DNA of 45,202 nt from an uncultured Bacteroidota bacterium (GCA_903839875.1 CAIMDZ010000209.1:1-45202), one strand, 5' to 3'. Positions 17,530 to 26,343 are shown, counted from the stretch's first letter. The notes: a model not told the origin generated them from the sequence alone. Numbers and translations are program-made.

Positions 17530-18312
17530 TCAGGCATTTTCTTTACCCATTTTAACTTTCATCCGGTAAAGAAACTTCCCCAAACTGCTTTGCAGAAGAA
17601 TATGTAATAAGGCTAACCGCATTCCCCATAATGATTGTTTGAGCGACCAGCCAAAATATTTCCGGTATTGCGCTTCGGCTTCTTTTTTTGACTCTAAATA
17701 CTTATTGCTGGTAATACCTGAGGGATCGAAGGTGGCCACAGGATAATCAATAAAGACAAATTTTTCATCAGCAATCCGGCAAAGGAAATCGTAATCCATG
17801 GCCATTTTCAGATTTGCATCAAATAGGCCATATTTTTCATACAATTCTTTCCGGACGTACATAGTGGGGTGAAGTGTGCCTCTCATGCCGCGGTAAAGTT
17901 TATCCTTTTCAAAAGGCTTGCCTATAACCACCCAAAGCCCCCCCCTAAAAGTGCTCAACTTACCATGACACCACATGACTGACGGGTCTTTATCAAATAT
18001 AGTTGTTACTTTTTCAAGTACCGAATTGTCATACATTTTATCTCCTGAGTTAAGAAGGTAAACAATATCTCCGGTAGATTTCCGGATACCCTTGTTAAAT
18101 GCATCAGATATGCCGTTATCCCGTTCACAAATCCATTTTCGGAAGGAAGGTTGTGATGAAGATTCCAGATAATTTTTTATTTCGGTATTAGTTGAACCGT
18201 CAATGATAATATGCTCATAGGGTTTTAAGGTTTGTGCATCTATTGAATCGCAAGTACTTTTAAGCTCCGTAAGATTATTGAAACAAATACTTATAACAGA
18301 AATTCTATTCAT
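17530..18312 (-). CDS. GT2-family glycosyltransferase
   Basis: Inverting GT-A glycosyltransferase of 260 residues, probably on the cytoplasmic face of the inner membrane. I chose the ATG at 18312 because the family starts (M)ISVISICFNN; the open frame further upstream would overlap the FkbM gene. Motifs are ISVISICFNNLTEL, HIIIDGSTNTE (nucleotide-sugar binding), ERDNGISDAFNKGI and YLLNSGDKM, where the usual DxD is reduced to SGD, and LHPTMYVRKELYEKYG with MAMDYDFLCRI in the acceptor half. It is arranged head to tail, 19 bp after the FkbM gene at 18332, probably as one transcript. It should add one sugar of the surface glycan; which one is unknown. Confidence 0.85.
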   Translation of the reverse strand: MNRISVISICFNNLTELKSTCDSIDAQTLKPYEHIIIDGSTNTEIKNYLESSSQPSFRKWICERDNGISDAFNKGIRKSTGDIVYLLNSGDKMYDNSVLEKVTTIFDKDPSVMWCHGKLSTFRGGLWVVIGKPFEKDKLYRGMRGTLHPTMYVRKELYEKYGLFDANLKMAMDYDFLCRIADEKFVFIDYPVATFDPSGITSNKYLESKKEAEAQYRKYFGWSLKQSLWGMRLALLHILLQSSLGKFLYRMKVKMGKENA

Positions 18313-18331
18313 TTTCAAAAAATCAAAATTA

Positions 18332-19072
18332 TTATTTGTAAACCAAATCCAATAAGTCTTTTCTAATGAAAATAGCATCGCCATATAGTGGAATGCCATT
18401 GTTTTTAGAAAGGATCTGATCTGCTACTCCGGCAAATATGAATCCATTTTTTTTAAAGAATTCGTAGGTTTCATCAAACAACCACTGGTTTTCATATAAT
18501 GGTTGGTATGAAAATTCAATTATTGTTACTGAAATTCTCTTTAGTGTTTGAATGCTGCCTGAAAGCACTTTTTCTTCATATCCCTGAACGTCTATTTTCA
18601 ATAAAGCATTATTCGAAAACTCTGTTCCCACCATAACATCATCCAGTCTTCTTAATGAGATAGTTTGTTTTTCAACATATTTTGAATCAGGATAGAGGTT
18701 GGTTGTTAGATTGTTTATCGGCAAAATAGAAGAACTAACGAAGTTTTTGCTAATATTGATTTCACTCGTTCCTTCATGGTCGCTTAAACCACAATTAAAC
18801 GGGATTACATTCAAGTGTTTGGTGTTTTTAACAAGCTGATCAAAGCACAATTTTATAGGTTCAAAGGCAAATATTTTTCTACCTGGTAAATAGCTACTTA
18901 TCGATTGAATAAATTGACCCTCATTAGCTCCAATGTCAATAATTGTATTAATATTCATCTTCACAAGCCAGTTCCCGGGCATAGAAGGGAAAATGCCCAT
19001 CTCCTTTTTTTGTATGTTATACCCTAAACTACTAAAAAGTTTGATGAGTTGGGATTTTATGATCTTTAGCAT
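18332..19072 (-). CDS. FkbM-family methyltransferase
   Basis: SAM-dependent methyltransferase of 246 residues. Seen are the SAM-binding motif IIDIGANEGQF (about 44-54), FAFEPIKLCFDQL, the middle part with INISKNFVSSSIL, and LLKIDVQGYEEKVLSG followed by IEFSYQPLY, all typical of FkbM proteins. It is strongly AT-rich and polar in composition. It is the first gene of a two-gene minus-strand unit with the GT2 gene, which suggests it methylates the same glycan that the transferase builds. The 186-bp gap to the divergent GT2 gene at 19259 must hold both promoters. Confidence 0.82.
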   Translation of the reverse strand: MLKIIKSQLIKLFSSLGYNIQKKEMGIFPSMPGNWLVKMNINTIIDIGANEGQFIQSISSYLPGRKIFAFEPIKLCFDQLVKNTKHLNVIPFNCGLSDHEGTSEINISKNFVSSSILPINNLTTNLYPDSKYVEKQTISLRRLDDVMVGTEFSNNALLKIDVQGYEEKVLSGSIQTLKRISVTIIEFSYQPLYENQWLFDETYEFFKKNGFIFAGVADQILSKNNGIPLYGDAIFIRKDLLDLVYK

Positions 19073-19258
19073 TTATCAAAGAGTTTAATATTAAATTTTT
19101 CAATCAAATTATACTTATAATAGTATGTTGCTAACTGAGAATTGAAGTTTATAAATTAAGTTTTTATTTTTGCTGTTTACTACAAAAGTAATTAATAAGT
19201 CTGTTTCATTCCAACGTCATTTCAGAAATGATGATCAGATTCAAAACTAAAACACAAA

Positions 19259-20125
19259 ATGCCTGATTTATACCCTAAAATTACTGTTGTTACTCCTTCT
19301 TATAACCAGGCACAATTTCTTGAGCAAACTATATTATCTGTGATTGGTCAGCAGTATCCGAACCTGGAGTATATAATTATGGATGGAGGCAGTAAGGATG
19401 GTAGTGTAGCAATTATCAAGAAATACGAACATCATTTCGCTTATTGGCAGAGCAAACAAGACAATGGCCAGGGCGCTGCCATAAATGATGGGTTTGCCAG
19501 AAGTACCGGCGATATACTTTGCTGGCTCAACTCGGATGATATGTACCTGCCGGGGACACTACTTAAAATCGGCAGAATGTTTACTGAAATAACAGAACCT
19601 ACTATTCTATTTGGCAACTGCCTTCATTTTCGTGAAAACAGTTCAAAAGCAAGGGGGAGTGATGTGGTAGGCGCCCAAAAAGAATTAAACCTTGGATTAT
19701 GCGACTATATAATTCAACCATCAAGTTTCTGGAACAGGGGTGCATGGGAAAAGAATGGTAAGCTAAACGAGTCATTTCATTACACTTTCGACTGGGAGTG
19801 GTTTATAAGAGCTGAAAAAAACAATGTGAAATTTATACCTTTAAAGGAATATCTTTCTTTATACAGGATCCATGAAGCACATAAAAGTGGTGCAGGTGGC
19901 GATAAAAGAAGCTTAGAACTGGCGGAGATTTATGGGTTATATAAGTCGCAAAAAATGAAATTAACCTTTATGCAATTCAATAAATACAACAATAAGTATA
20001 AATTATTTCATAATATTGTTTATGCTTCAAATCTGCATAAAATAAAATTCATACAGAATACTATCAGACTATTGTTATTTTCTTCCTTAAGTTACGAAGA
20101 GTACAACAATGTTACCAGAATGTAG
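19259..20125 (+). CDS. GT2-family glycosyltransferase
   Basis: GT-A glycosyltransferase of 288 residues. Motifs are KITVVTPSYNQAQFLEQTI (8-26), YIIMDGGSKDGSV, QDNGQGAAINDGFARSTGD, and LNSDDMYLPGT with the metal-binding D-D pair, then FHYTFDWEWFIRA as acceptor-side signature. It resembles the enzymes that elongate capsule or O-antigen chains from nucleotide sugars. It is only distantly similar to the GT2 at 17530. It is convergent with the NHL cargo gene at 20134, with an 8-bp gap and a small palindrome. Confidence 0.87.
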   Translation: MPDLYPKITVVTPSYNQAQFLEQTILSVIGQQYPNLEYIIMDGGSKDGSVAIIKKYEHHFAYWQSKQDNGQGAAINDGFARSTGDILCWLNSDDMYLPGTLLKIGRMFTEITEPTILFGNCLHFRENSSKARGSDVVGAQKELNLGLCDYIIQPSSFWNRGAWEKNGKLNESFHYTFDWEWFIRAEKNNVKFIPLKEYLSLYRIHEAHKSGAGGDKRSLELAEIYGLYKSQKMKLTFMQFNKYNNKYKLFHNIVYASNLHKIKFIQNTIRLLLFSSLSYEEYNNVTRM

Positions 20126-20126
20126 T

Positions 20127-20141
20127 CTCATTATTAATGAG
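20127..20141. terminator. Possible shared palindrome between convergent genes
   Basis: CTCATTATTAATGAG is a perfect 7-bp inverted repeat around one base. It sits where the convergent genes at 19259 and 20134 end and includes the stop of the minus-strand gene. It is AT-rich and lacks a long T run, so it would be a weak terminator. Confidence 0.3.
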
Positions 20142-22071
20142 TGATACAAATTTTCGCGTTGTACTTTCTTTGTAAAGTGGTTACTGTCAGAAAATACATG
20201 CCTGCCGGTAAATTCAATGATAAACCTGCGGTAACATTTGTATGTACCATAAACTCTTCCATTATTTTGCCCGATAAGTCAGTAATGGTCAGGTTAGATG
20301 GTTCATCAACATCTGAATTAATATTTATTTTGAAAACACCTTCACTCGGGTTGGGGTAAATATACAGACCCTCAGGGCGACTTGGACTATTGTCTACCCC
20401 GGTATGGCATGCAAGATATGACCTCACATAAAACGGTTTAATTGCAGACACAATGCCACAGGAGTTAATGATTGTATAAATTACTGTATCAAGTCCGGGT
20501 GAAATTCCCGTTACAAGACCTGTGCTGTTTACGGTTGAAATCGTAGTGTTGCTTGTGCTCCAGATGCCTCCCGATACAGTTTCCGATAAAGAGACATTTG
20601 CGCCGGGGCAAACACTGTCCATCCCCAGGATTGTACCTGCGTTGAGGGCTGGATCAACTGTTACATTAATTGTCGTTGTGTCAAAAGCTATTCCGTCCGT
20701 GACCACTACCTTGAACATATCTGAGCCGGTATAGCCACTGGTGGGTGTATAAATTAGTCCCGTCGGGGTTAGCGTACTTCCTGTCGATATCGTTGAAAAG
20801 GCTGCCACAGCTATTCCGTGCGATGGGGGCGTCAGCAGACTCCACGTTTCAAGTTGCCCTGCATCAGTATCCTCAACAGCTAAGAGTGCATTAATCGCCA
20901 CTAAGGGTGTTGTTTCATTTACACAGAAAACCAAATCCTGGATGTGGCCACCTCTGAAAAAAGGAGCATTGTTTCCTATATTTATAATTCTTATACGATA
21001 ATTGAATGCATCACAGATATAGATGTTCCCCGTACCATAAACAGCAACTCCATATGGACCTTGTAACCTTGCAGATGTGGCAGGTCCGCCGTCACCAGTG
21101 AACCCTGCTGTTCCTGTTCCGGCAATGGTTGAAATAATTCCTGATGAGTTAATTTTGCGGATACAATTATTGCCGTTGTCACCTATATAAATATTGCCTG
21201 CCGGGTCTAATCCTATGCCGATTGGGTTATTTAAAGTCGCAGTTGTTGCTGGCCCTCCATCTCCACTATAACCGGTAGTACCGTTTCCGGTGACAGTAGA
21301 TATTATTCCGTAAGTATTTATTTTCCGAACACAATGATTGTATGCCTCTGAAAAATAGATATTGCCAGATATGTCTAATGCAATGTCAATAGGATTATTT
21401 AAAGTGCCTGAGGTAGCTGGTCCTCCATCGCCACTATAACCTGCAATACCTGTACCTCCAACTGTTGAAATTATTCCGGCTGTATTAATTTTGCGGATAC
21501 GATTATTATAGCGGTCTGAGAAGTATATATTCCCTGAAGGATCAACAACTACCCCCCATGGAACAAATATGTTTGCTGCGGTTGCGGGCCCACCGTCACC
21601 ACTATATCCTCCGGAACCTGTGCCGGCAATTGTAGTTATAATTCCTGAAGTACTGACTTTTCTTATTCTGTTGTTGTGATAATCAGAAAAATAAAGGTTG
21701 CCCGCGCCATCAAGAGACACGCCAGCGGGACCTGAATTGGCTGCAGCAGTCGCAGGACCTCCATCTCCGCTATAACCGTAGATTCCGGTTCCTGCATATG
21801 TAGTGATTATTCCGGTACTATTCACTTTTCGAATACGATATTCAATATGTTCACCAAAATAAAGGTTGCCAAAACCATCCATTGCGGTATGTGTTGGGTA
21901 GTTGATACCCGCTGCCGTGGCAGGCCCACCATCACCACTGTAACTGCCGGTACCATTTCCTGCAATGGTTGTAATTATTTGAGCATCAGTAAGATTTGGG
22001 CATATCAAAATTCCAAGTACGAAACATAAATAGATAAAACGCCCATTAGCATTCCTGTATATATTTTTCAT
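20134..22071 (-). CDS. T9SS-secreted NHL-propeller surface protein, short paralog
   Basis: Predicted 645 residues. A signal peptide (about 1-31, ending NLTDAQ) is followed by six NHL repeats of 56 residues (about 32-367), each with AGTGxxGYSGDGGPATxA, a DxSGNIYFSD-like strand and a NNRIRKI-like strand. Next come a cadherin-like domain (about 368-475, IYTPTSGYTGSDMFKV) and one Ig-like repeat (SVCPGANVSLSE, GGIWSTSN, VTGISPGLDTV). The C-terminus is a type A T9SS sorting domain (about 565-645, IYPNPSEGVFKI, AGMYFLTV). The architecture is that of the 1382-residue protein at 4224, with one Ig-like unit in place of ten. It is likely secreted across the outer membrane and anchored to the surface; ligand unknown. 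Confidence 0.87.
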   Translation of the reverse strand: MKNIYRNANGRFIYLCFVLGILICPNLTDAQIITTIAGNGTGSYSGDGGPATAAGINYPTHTAMDGFGNLYFGEHIEYRIRKVNSTGIITTYAGTGIYGYSGDGGPATAAANSGPAGVSLDGAGNLYFSDYHNNRIRKVSTSGIITTIAGTGSGGYSGDGGPATAANIFVPWGVVVDPSGNIYFSDRYNNRIRKINTAGIISTVGGTGIAGYSGDGGPATSGTLNNPIDIALDISGNIYFSEAYNHCVRKINTYGIISTVTGNGTTGYSGDGGPATTATLNNPIGIGLDPAGNIYIGDNGNNCIRKINSSGIISTIAGTGTAGFTGDGGPATSARLQGPYGVAVYGTGNIYICDAFNYRIRIINIGNNAPFFRGGHIQDLVFCVNETTPLVAINALLAVEDTDAGQLETWSLLTPPSHGIAVAAFSTISTGSTLTPTGLIYTPTSGYTGSDMFKVVVTDGIAFDTTTINVTVDPALNAGTILGMDSVCPGANVSLSETVSGGIWSTSNTTISTVNSTGLVTGISPGLDTVIYTIINSCGIVSAIKPFYVRSYLACHTGVDNSPSRPEGLYIYPNPSEGVFKININSDVDEPSNLTITDLSGKIMEEFMVHTNVTAGLSLNLPAGMYFLTVTTLQRKYNAKICITH

Positions 22072-22220
22072 AAAGTAAATTTACTAAATATCCTAGCTGT
22101 ATGCCAGTTTATTTAAAATTATATAAAATATAATTCAATCACATATAATAAAGGCAAAATTTAAAAACCAAAAACTGATTAAAATCATATAAACATCATT
22201 GCATTTTCGATGCTTAGCTG

Positions 22221-22228
22221 TAGCTTTG
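22221..22228 (+). promoter_or_regulatory. Probable main promoter (-7 box) of the nuo operon
   Basis: TAGCTTTG matches TAnnTTTG exactly, 39 bp upstream of the nuoA ATG. ATTTTCG at 22203-22209 lies at about the distance expected for a -33 element. It is the only good box in the 196-bp gap before nuoA. Confidence 0.5.
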
Positions 22229-22267
22229 CATATTCTTTTAACAAGCTTTTAAGCTTAAGCGCAATTT

Positions 22268-22675
22268 ATGGATCTTTTATTACTGGCAGCAGATTTTAAC
22301 AAGCCAATAGATTACTTTCCTGTAGCCTTACAATTAGTTATTGCCGTCGGGTTTATTGTAGTAATGATGGTTGTTTCTCACCTGTTGGGCCCGAAGAGAA
22401 AAACAAAGGATAAGCTGATCAATTTTGAAAGTGGTATCCCAGCTGTAGGTAATGCCCGCCAGCCGATGGGGATTAAGTATTTCCTTGTTGCTATTCTATT
22501 TGTATTGTTCGATGTTGAAGTCATCTTCTTTTATCCTTATGCGGTCAATTTCAAGTATTTTCTTGCAGAAGGAATAGGTAAAGATGTGTTCTTTGAAGTT
22601 ATATTATTCGTGGCTTTCTTTTTATGCGGGTTTATTTATATTATAATGAAGGGGGCTTTAGATTGGGAAAACTGA
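22268..22675 (+). CDS. nuoA: NADH-quinone oxidoreductase subunit A
   Basis: Membrane subunit of complex I at the junction of the peripheral and membrane arms. 135 residues with three transmembrane helices. The family signature is present: LINFESGIPAVGNARQPMG and KYFLVAILFVLFDVEVIFFY, in which the loop after helix 1 lines the quinone channel. First gene of the complete nuoA-N set. The 96-bp gap to nuoB contains CCCCAGGAGGGG (22684-22695), a small hairpin. Confidence 0.96.
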   Translation: MDLLLLAADFNKPIDYFPVALQLVIAVGFIVVMMVVSHLLGPKRKTKDKLINFESGIPAVGNARQPMGIKYFLVAILFVLFDVEVIFFYPYAVNFKYFLAEGIGKDVFFEVILFVAFFLCGFIYIIMKGALDWEN

Positions 22676-22771
22676 GCACCAAACCCCAGGAGGGGCTAAT
22701 GTTTTGAATAAATGTTCTTTAATTTTTTAAAATAAAATTTCCCAATCAGGGAGATAAGAGAGTTAAATATT

Positions 22772-23335
22772 ATGTCTCGTCCGGTTCAGTATAATACGAA
22801 AGTAAAAATGGTGGAGATACCCGAAGGGTATTCGGGAGAAGGGTATTTTGCGGGTAAATTTGATAAAATAGTGGAGCTCGGGCGAAAAAACTCTTTGTGG
22901 CCTTTGCCTTTCGCTACCTCCTGTTGCGGTATTGAATTCATGGCTACTATGGGATCGCACTACGATCTGGGCCGTTTTGGGGCTGAGCGTATGGGATTTA
23001 CACCACGTCAGTGCGATGTGCTGCTTGTTGCGGGAACAATATCTAAGAAAATGGGTCCGATATTGCGCCAGGTTTATTTGCAAATGGCAGAGCCTCGTTG
23101 GGTAATTGCTATTGGTGCCTGTGCCAGCAGTGGTGGCATTTTTGATTCATATTCTGTGTTACAAGGTATTGACCAGGTAATACCGGTTGACGTGTATGTG
23201 CCGGGCTGCCCGCCCCGCCCGGAAGGTATAATTGATGGAATACTAAAATTGCAGAACCTGTTAAGTGCTGAAAGCTTACGTAGAAGGAATAACCCGGTAT
23301 ATAAAAGCTTAATGGAAAGCTATGGAATACAATAA
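22772..23335 (+). CDS. nuoB: NADH-quinone oxidoreductase subunit B
   Basis: Carries cluster N2, the last [4Fe-4S] centre before quinone. 187 residues. Ligands are visible as the adjacent cysteines in ATSCCGIEFMA, a third Cys in IGACASSGG and the fourth in PGCPPRPEGI. The start at 22772 (MSRPVQYNTKVKMVEIPEGY) gives a normal N-terminus. It is peripheral, bound at the membrane interface with NuoD, NuoH and NuoA. A 119-bp spacer with repeated TTTTGACTTTT words separates it from nuoC. Confidence 0.96.
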   Translation: MSRPVQYNTKVKMVEIPEGYSGEGYFAGKFDKIVELGRKNSLWPLPFATSCCGIEFMATMGSHYDLGRFGAERMGFTPRQCDVLLVAGTISKKMGPILRQVYLQMAEPRWVIAIGACASSGGIFDSYSVLQGIDQVIPVDVYVPGCPPRPEGIIDGILKLQNLLSAESLRRRNNPVYKSLMESYGIQ

Positions 23336-23454
23336 AAAGTTAAAGGTCAGAAGTTAAAACCGTAAGGTTTGACAGAGACTCTTGACAATTCAATAATTAA
23401 GTCAAATAAAGAATGAATAGTTTTTTGATTTTGACTTTTGACTTTTGAGCTAAA

Positions 23455-23964
23455 ATGGTATTGACCAACGAAATAATACAGCAAAAGTTAACCGAAAAAT
23501 TTGGAGATCAGCTCACTGAATGGGAAGCCCAGTTTGGTTTGCTGACCTTCAGGGCGCCTGCTGAAAATAATCTGAAAGTGATCCAGTTCCTTTATGATGA
23601 CGAAACAATGCGATTTCGTTTTCTTACTGATCTTACTGCGGTGCACTACCCGGAAAGAAAGGGTGAGGAGTTTTGTGTAGTTTACCATCTTCACAATCTG
23701 GCGGATAATGTACGATTGAGGTTCAAAGTATATGTACCTGTTGAAAAACCAGATGTATATACTGTCACACAACGTTTTTCGTCGGCAAACTGGATGGAGC
23801 GGGAAACGTATGATTTTTTCGGTATCAATTTTATTGGGCATCCGAATCTTATGCGCATTCTGAATGTGGATGAGATGGATTATTTCCCAATGAGAAAGGA
23901 ATATGAAATGGAAGACCCGACCAGAAGGGATAAGGATAATGAAATGTTTGGACGGGATGCATGA
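23455..23964 (+). CDS. nuoC: NADH-quinone oxidoreductase subunit C
   Basis: The 30-kDa subunit of the peripheral arm, partner of NuoD, without cofactor. 169 residues. The signature is near the C-terminus: ANWMERETYDFFGINFIGHP followed by NLMRILNVDEM and YFPMRKEYEM. NuoC and NuoD are separate genes here, unlike the fused form of enterobacteria. Confidence 0.95.
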   Translation: MVLTNEIIQQKLTEKFGDQLTEWEAQFGLLTFRAPAENNLKVIQFLYDDETMRFRFLTDLTAVHYPERKGEEFCVVYHLHNLADNVRLRFKVYVPVEKPDVYTVTQRFSSANWMERETYDFFGINFIGHPNLMRILNVDEMDYFPMRKEYEMEDPTRRDKDNEMFGRDA

Positions 23965-24034
23965 TTCTACTGGAGGGTTTAGTAAACGAACATTAAAGGA
24001 AGAAGAACATAAATAATTTTATAAATGAGGGGAG

Positions 24035-24048
24035 TCCGCCGCGGTGGA
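24035..24048. repeat. nuo intergenic palindrome 1 (before nuoD)
   Basis: TCCGCCGCGGTGGA, an imperfect palindrome of the series found before nuoD, nuoE, the 27278 gene, nuoK and nuoL. It lies 28 bp before the nuoD start and is followed by GATTTAGGG, another recurring word. Confidence 0.6.
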
Positions 24049-24076
24049 TTTAGGGTTTTAGATTTACGGTTTTTTT

Positions 24077-25330
24077 ATGGAAATACAACAACATCAGCAA
24101 CACCATATTAAGCTTTCTGAAGAATCACTTCAGAAGCAGACCACTACGCTTAATCTTGGGCCTACACACCCTGCCACACATGGAGTGTTCCAAAACATTA
24201 TGGAAATTGACGGGGAGCGTGTTTTGGAAACCGTACCTACTATCGGTTATATTCACCGTGCATTTGAAAAGATAGCAGAACGTCGTCCTTTTTACCAGAT
24301 AACTACGCTTACAGACAGGCTGAACTACTGTTCTTCTCCAATTAATAATATGGGGTGGCACATGACAGTTGAAAAGTTGTTGAAGATAAAAGTACCTAAG
24401 CGTGTGGAATACCTGCGCGTTATCATTATGGAGCTGTCACGTATTGCAGACCACCTGGTTTGTAATTCAGTAATAGCAGTTGATACAGGGGCACTGACAC
24501 CCTTTACCTATGTATTCCAGGCACGTGAGCATATATATGAGATCTTCGAAGAAATATGTGGTTCCAGGCTTACCACCAATATTGGCAGGGTGGGCGGATT
24601 TGAACGCAATTTCACAGATGCTTCATTCGAAAAGCTGAATAAGTTTCTGGCGGATTTTCCAAAGAAGACCATGAAGGAATTTGAGGACCTGCTAAACCGT
24701 AACAGGATTTTTATGGACCGTTGCATAGGAGCAGGCCCCATCAGTGCGGAAAGAGCCCTCAACCTGGGATTTACCGGTCCCAACCTGAGAGCAGCCGGTG
24801 TTGATTATGATGTCCGCGTAGCCCAGCCATATTGCTCTTACGAAGATTTTGATTTTAAGATTCCTGTGGGTACGGTTGGCGATGTTTATGATCGCTTTAT
24901 GGTACGCAATGGTGAAATTTGGGAAAGTTTAAGCATCATTCACCAGGCTCTGGAGAAGATCGAAAAAATTGAAAAAGAATTCCCTGAGCAGAAAAATGTT
25001 TTTTATGCACAGGAAGCAGATCATTTCCACCTGCCGCCGAAGGAAGATGTGTATACTAAAATGGAAGCCCTTATTTACCATTTCAAAATAATAATGGGTG
25101 AAATTGATGCTCCGGTTGGTGAAGTATATCATGCTGTGGAAGGCGGTAATGGTGAGTTAGGTTTTTATCTGATCAGTGATGGTGGACGTACACCATATCG
25201 CCTGCATTTCAGGAGGCCATGTTTTGTTTATTACCAGGGTTTTGCTGAAATGGTTGAGGGAGGATTATTCAGTGATGCGATCATTACTTTGAGTAGTTTG
25301 AATGTGATAGCGGGAGAGCTTGATGCATAA
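24077..25330 (+). CDS. nuoD: NADH-quinone oxidoreductase subunit D
   Basis: The 49-kDa subunit. With NuoB it forms the quinone-binding pocket near N2. 417 residues. Family motifs are LNLGPTHPATHGV (about 26-38), the quinone-site loop with the second His, IGYIHRAFEKIAERR, TDRLNYCSSPINNMGW, IGAGPISAERALNLGFTGPN and ending IRLHFRRP-like YRLHFRRPCF. The C-terminus reads SSLNVIAGELDA, where proteobacterial subunits end in VDR. That makes the terminal Arg absent, as I would expect for this phylum. Peripheral arm, cytoplasmic side. Confidence 0.96.
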   Translation: MEIQQHQQHHIKLSEESLQKQTTTLNLGPTHPATHGVFQNIMEIDGERVLETVPTIGYIHRAFEKIAERRPFYQITTLTDRLNYCSSPINNMGWHMTVEKLLKIKVPKRVEYLRVIIMELSRIADHLVCNSVIAVDTGALTPFTYVFQAREHIYEIFEEICGSRLTTNIGRVGGFERNFTDASFEKLNKFLADFPKKTMKEFEDLLNRNRIFMDRCIGAGPISAERALNLGFTGPNLRAAGVDYDVRVAQPYCSYEDFDFKIPVGTVGDVYDRFMVRNGEIWESLSIIHQALEKIEKIEKEFPEQKNVFYAQEADHFHLPPKEDVYTKMEALIYHFKIIMGEIDAPVGEVYHAVEGGNGELGFYLISDGGRTPYRLHFRRPCFVYYQGFAEMVEGGLFSDAIITLSSLNVIAGELDA

Positions 25331-25396
25331 GAATTTGGCTTAGCTGGGCAGAGAAGTGACAATATGCAGAACAATAAAATTTTTTTAAAATAAAGC

Positions 25397-25410
25397 TCCG
25401 CCACGGCGGA
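25397..25410. repeat. nuo intergenic palindrome 2 (before nuoE)
   Basis: TCCGCCACGGCGGA has 6-bp arms around two bases and lies 9 bp before the nuoE ATG, close enough to affect ribosome access. Same series as 24035, 27255, 33837 and 34165. Confidence 0.65.
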
Positions 25411-25419
25411 TTGGGTTTT

Positions 25420-25914
25420 ATGATAAAGTTTTCAGAGGATAAATTAAAAGAGGTAAAAGAGCTCATATCGCATTACCCGGAAGGGAAGGAGAAGAGCGCT
25501 TTGATACCGCTGTTGCATATTGCACAAGACGAATTTGGCGGATGGCTGGATGTGCCGGTTATGGACTATGTGGCCGAGATACTTCAAATTCTCCCAATAG
25601 AGGTTTATGAGGTAGCTACATTCTATAGTATGTTCAATACCAAGCCTGTAGGCAAGTATCTTTTCGAGGTGTGCCGCACAGGGCCATGTATGCTGAATGG
25701 CAGTGATCAGATCATTGATTACATCAAGGAGAAACTGGGTATCAATGAAGGGGAAACGACATCTGACGGATTGTTTACTTTAAAGCCCGCTGAGTGCCTT
25801 GGCGCATGTGGTTATGCACCTATGATGCAGCTTGGCAAAAATTACAGGGAGCATTTGACAAAAGAAAAGGTTGATAAGATAATAGATGAATTGAGGGCAA
25901 CGGTTAAAAACTAA
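25420..25914 (+). CDS. nuoE: NADH-quinone oxidoreductase subunit E
   Basis: The 24-kDa subunit of the NADH-oxidising module; it holds the [2Fe-2S] cluster N1a. 164 residues from the ATG at 25420; a TTG three codons earlier is an alternative. Ligands are visible in VCRTGPCMLNGS (two Cys) and CLGACGYAPMM (two Cys). IPLLHIAQDEFGGWL and YEVATFYSMF are also typical. Only two bases separate its stop from the next gene, an SRPBCC protein that is not a complex I subunit. Confidence 0.95.
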   Translation: MIKFSEDKLKEVKELISHYPEGKEKSALIPLLHIAQDEFGGWLDVPVMDYVAEILQILPIEVYEVATFYSMFNTKPVGKYLFEVCRTGPCMLNGSDQIIDYIKEKLGINEGETTSDGLFTLKPAECLGACGYAPMMQLGKNYREHLTKEKVDKIIDELRATVKN

Positions 25915-25916
25915 GT

Positions 25917-26321
25917 ATGGCCTGCGATCTGAAACTCGAATTCATTTTATCGGCAAAGCCAAACAGAGTAATGCAGTTACTCACAGACCCTAAGCTGATA
26001 AGGAAATGGAGCGGAAGTGATGCCATAGTGGAGAATAAGGTGGGTGGCAAGTTTGAGATGTTTGACGGGTGGGTATTTGGAACTGTTTTGAAGACAGGAG
26101 AAAATGAACTGGCCTATACCTGGAAAACAACAGACTGGCCTGAAGAAACAAAACCAACTGAAGTTCATTATTTATTGAAGGAGGACGAAGCAGGTACGAA
26201 GGTAATACTTCATCATACGGGTTTCCCGAATGAAGATGAGATGAAAAGCCATAAGAGTGGCTGGACAGATTTCTTCTTCGACCCGATGGAAGATTTTATT
26301 TTGATCATTGATAAAAGTTAA
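25917..26321 (+). CDS. SRPBCC/AHSA1-like (START-fold) protein
   Basis: 134 residues without signal peptide or membrane segment. The pattern of an AHSA1/SRPBCC domain is clear: an opening strand FILSAKPNRVMQLLTDPKLI, then KWSGSDAIVENKVGGKFEMF, GTVLKTGENELAYTWKT, VILHHTGFPNEDEM, and the closing helix with GWTDFFFDPMEDFI. Such proteins bind hydrophobic ligands or act as co-chaperones; the ligand here is unknown. It starts two bases after nuoE, so it should be made together with complex I and could serve its assembly, but that is inference. Its last 35 bases are repeated almost exactly at the end of hicA (26776-26810). Confidence 0.75.
   Translation: MACDLKLEFILSAKPNRVMQLLTDPKLIRKWSGSDAIVENKVGGKFEMFDGWVFGTVLKTGENELAYTWKTTDWPEETKPTEVHYLLKEDEAGTKVILHHTGFPNEDEMKSHKSGWTDFFFDPMEDFILIIDKS
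26287..26321 (+). repeat. 35-bp repeat, copy at the end of the SRPBCC gene
   Basis: These 35 bases match 26776-26810 at 33 positions. They encode the last eleven residues and stop (ending DFILIIDKS here, DFILTIDKS in the HicA copy). The two copies bracket hicBA and mark a duplication linked to its insertion. Confidence 0.8.
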
Positions 26322-26343
26322 ACCCTGAAATTGATAAGACTAT

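Noticed and set aside
18313-18399. Upstream extension of the GT2 gene at 17530
   Set aside because: It overlaps the 3' end of the FkbM gene, and GT2 proteins begin at the strand ISVISICFNN.
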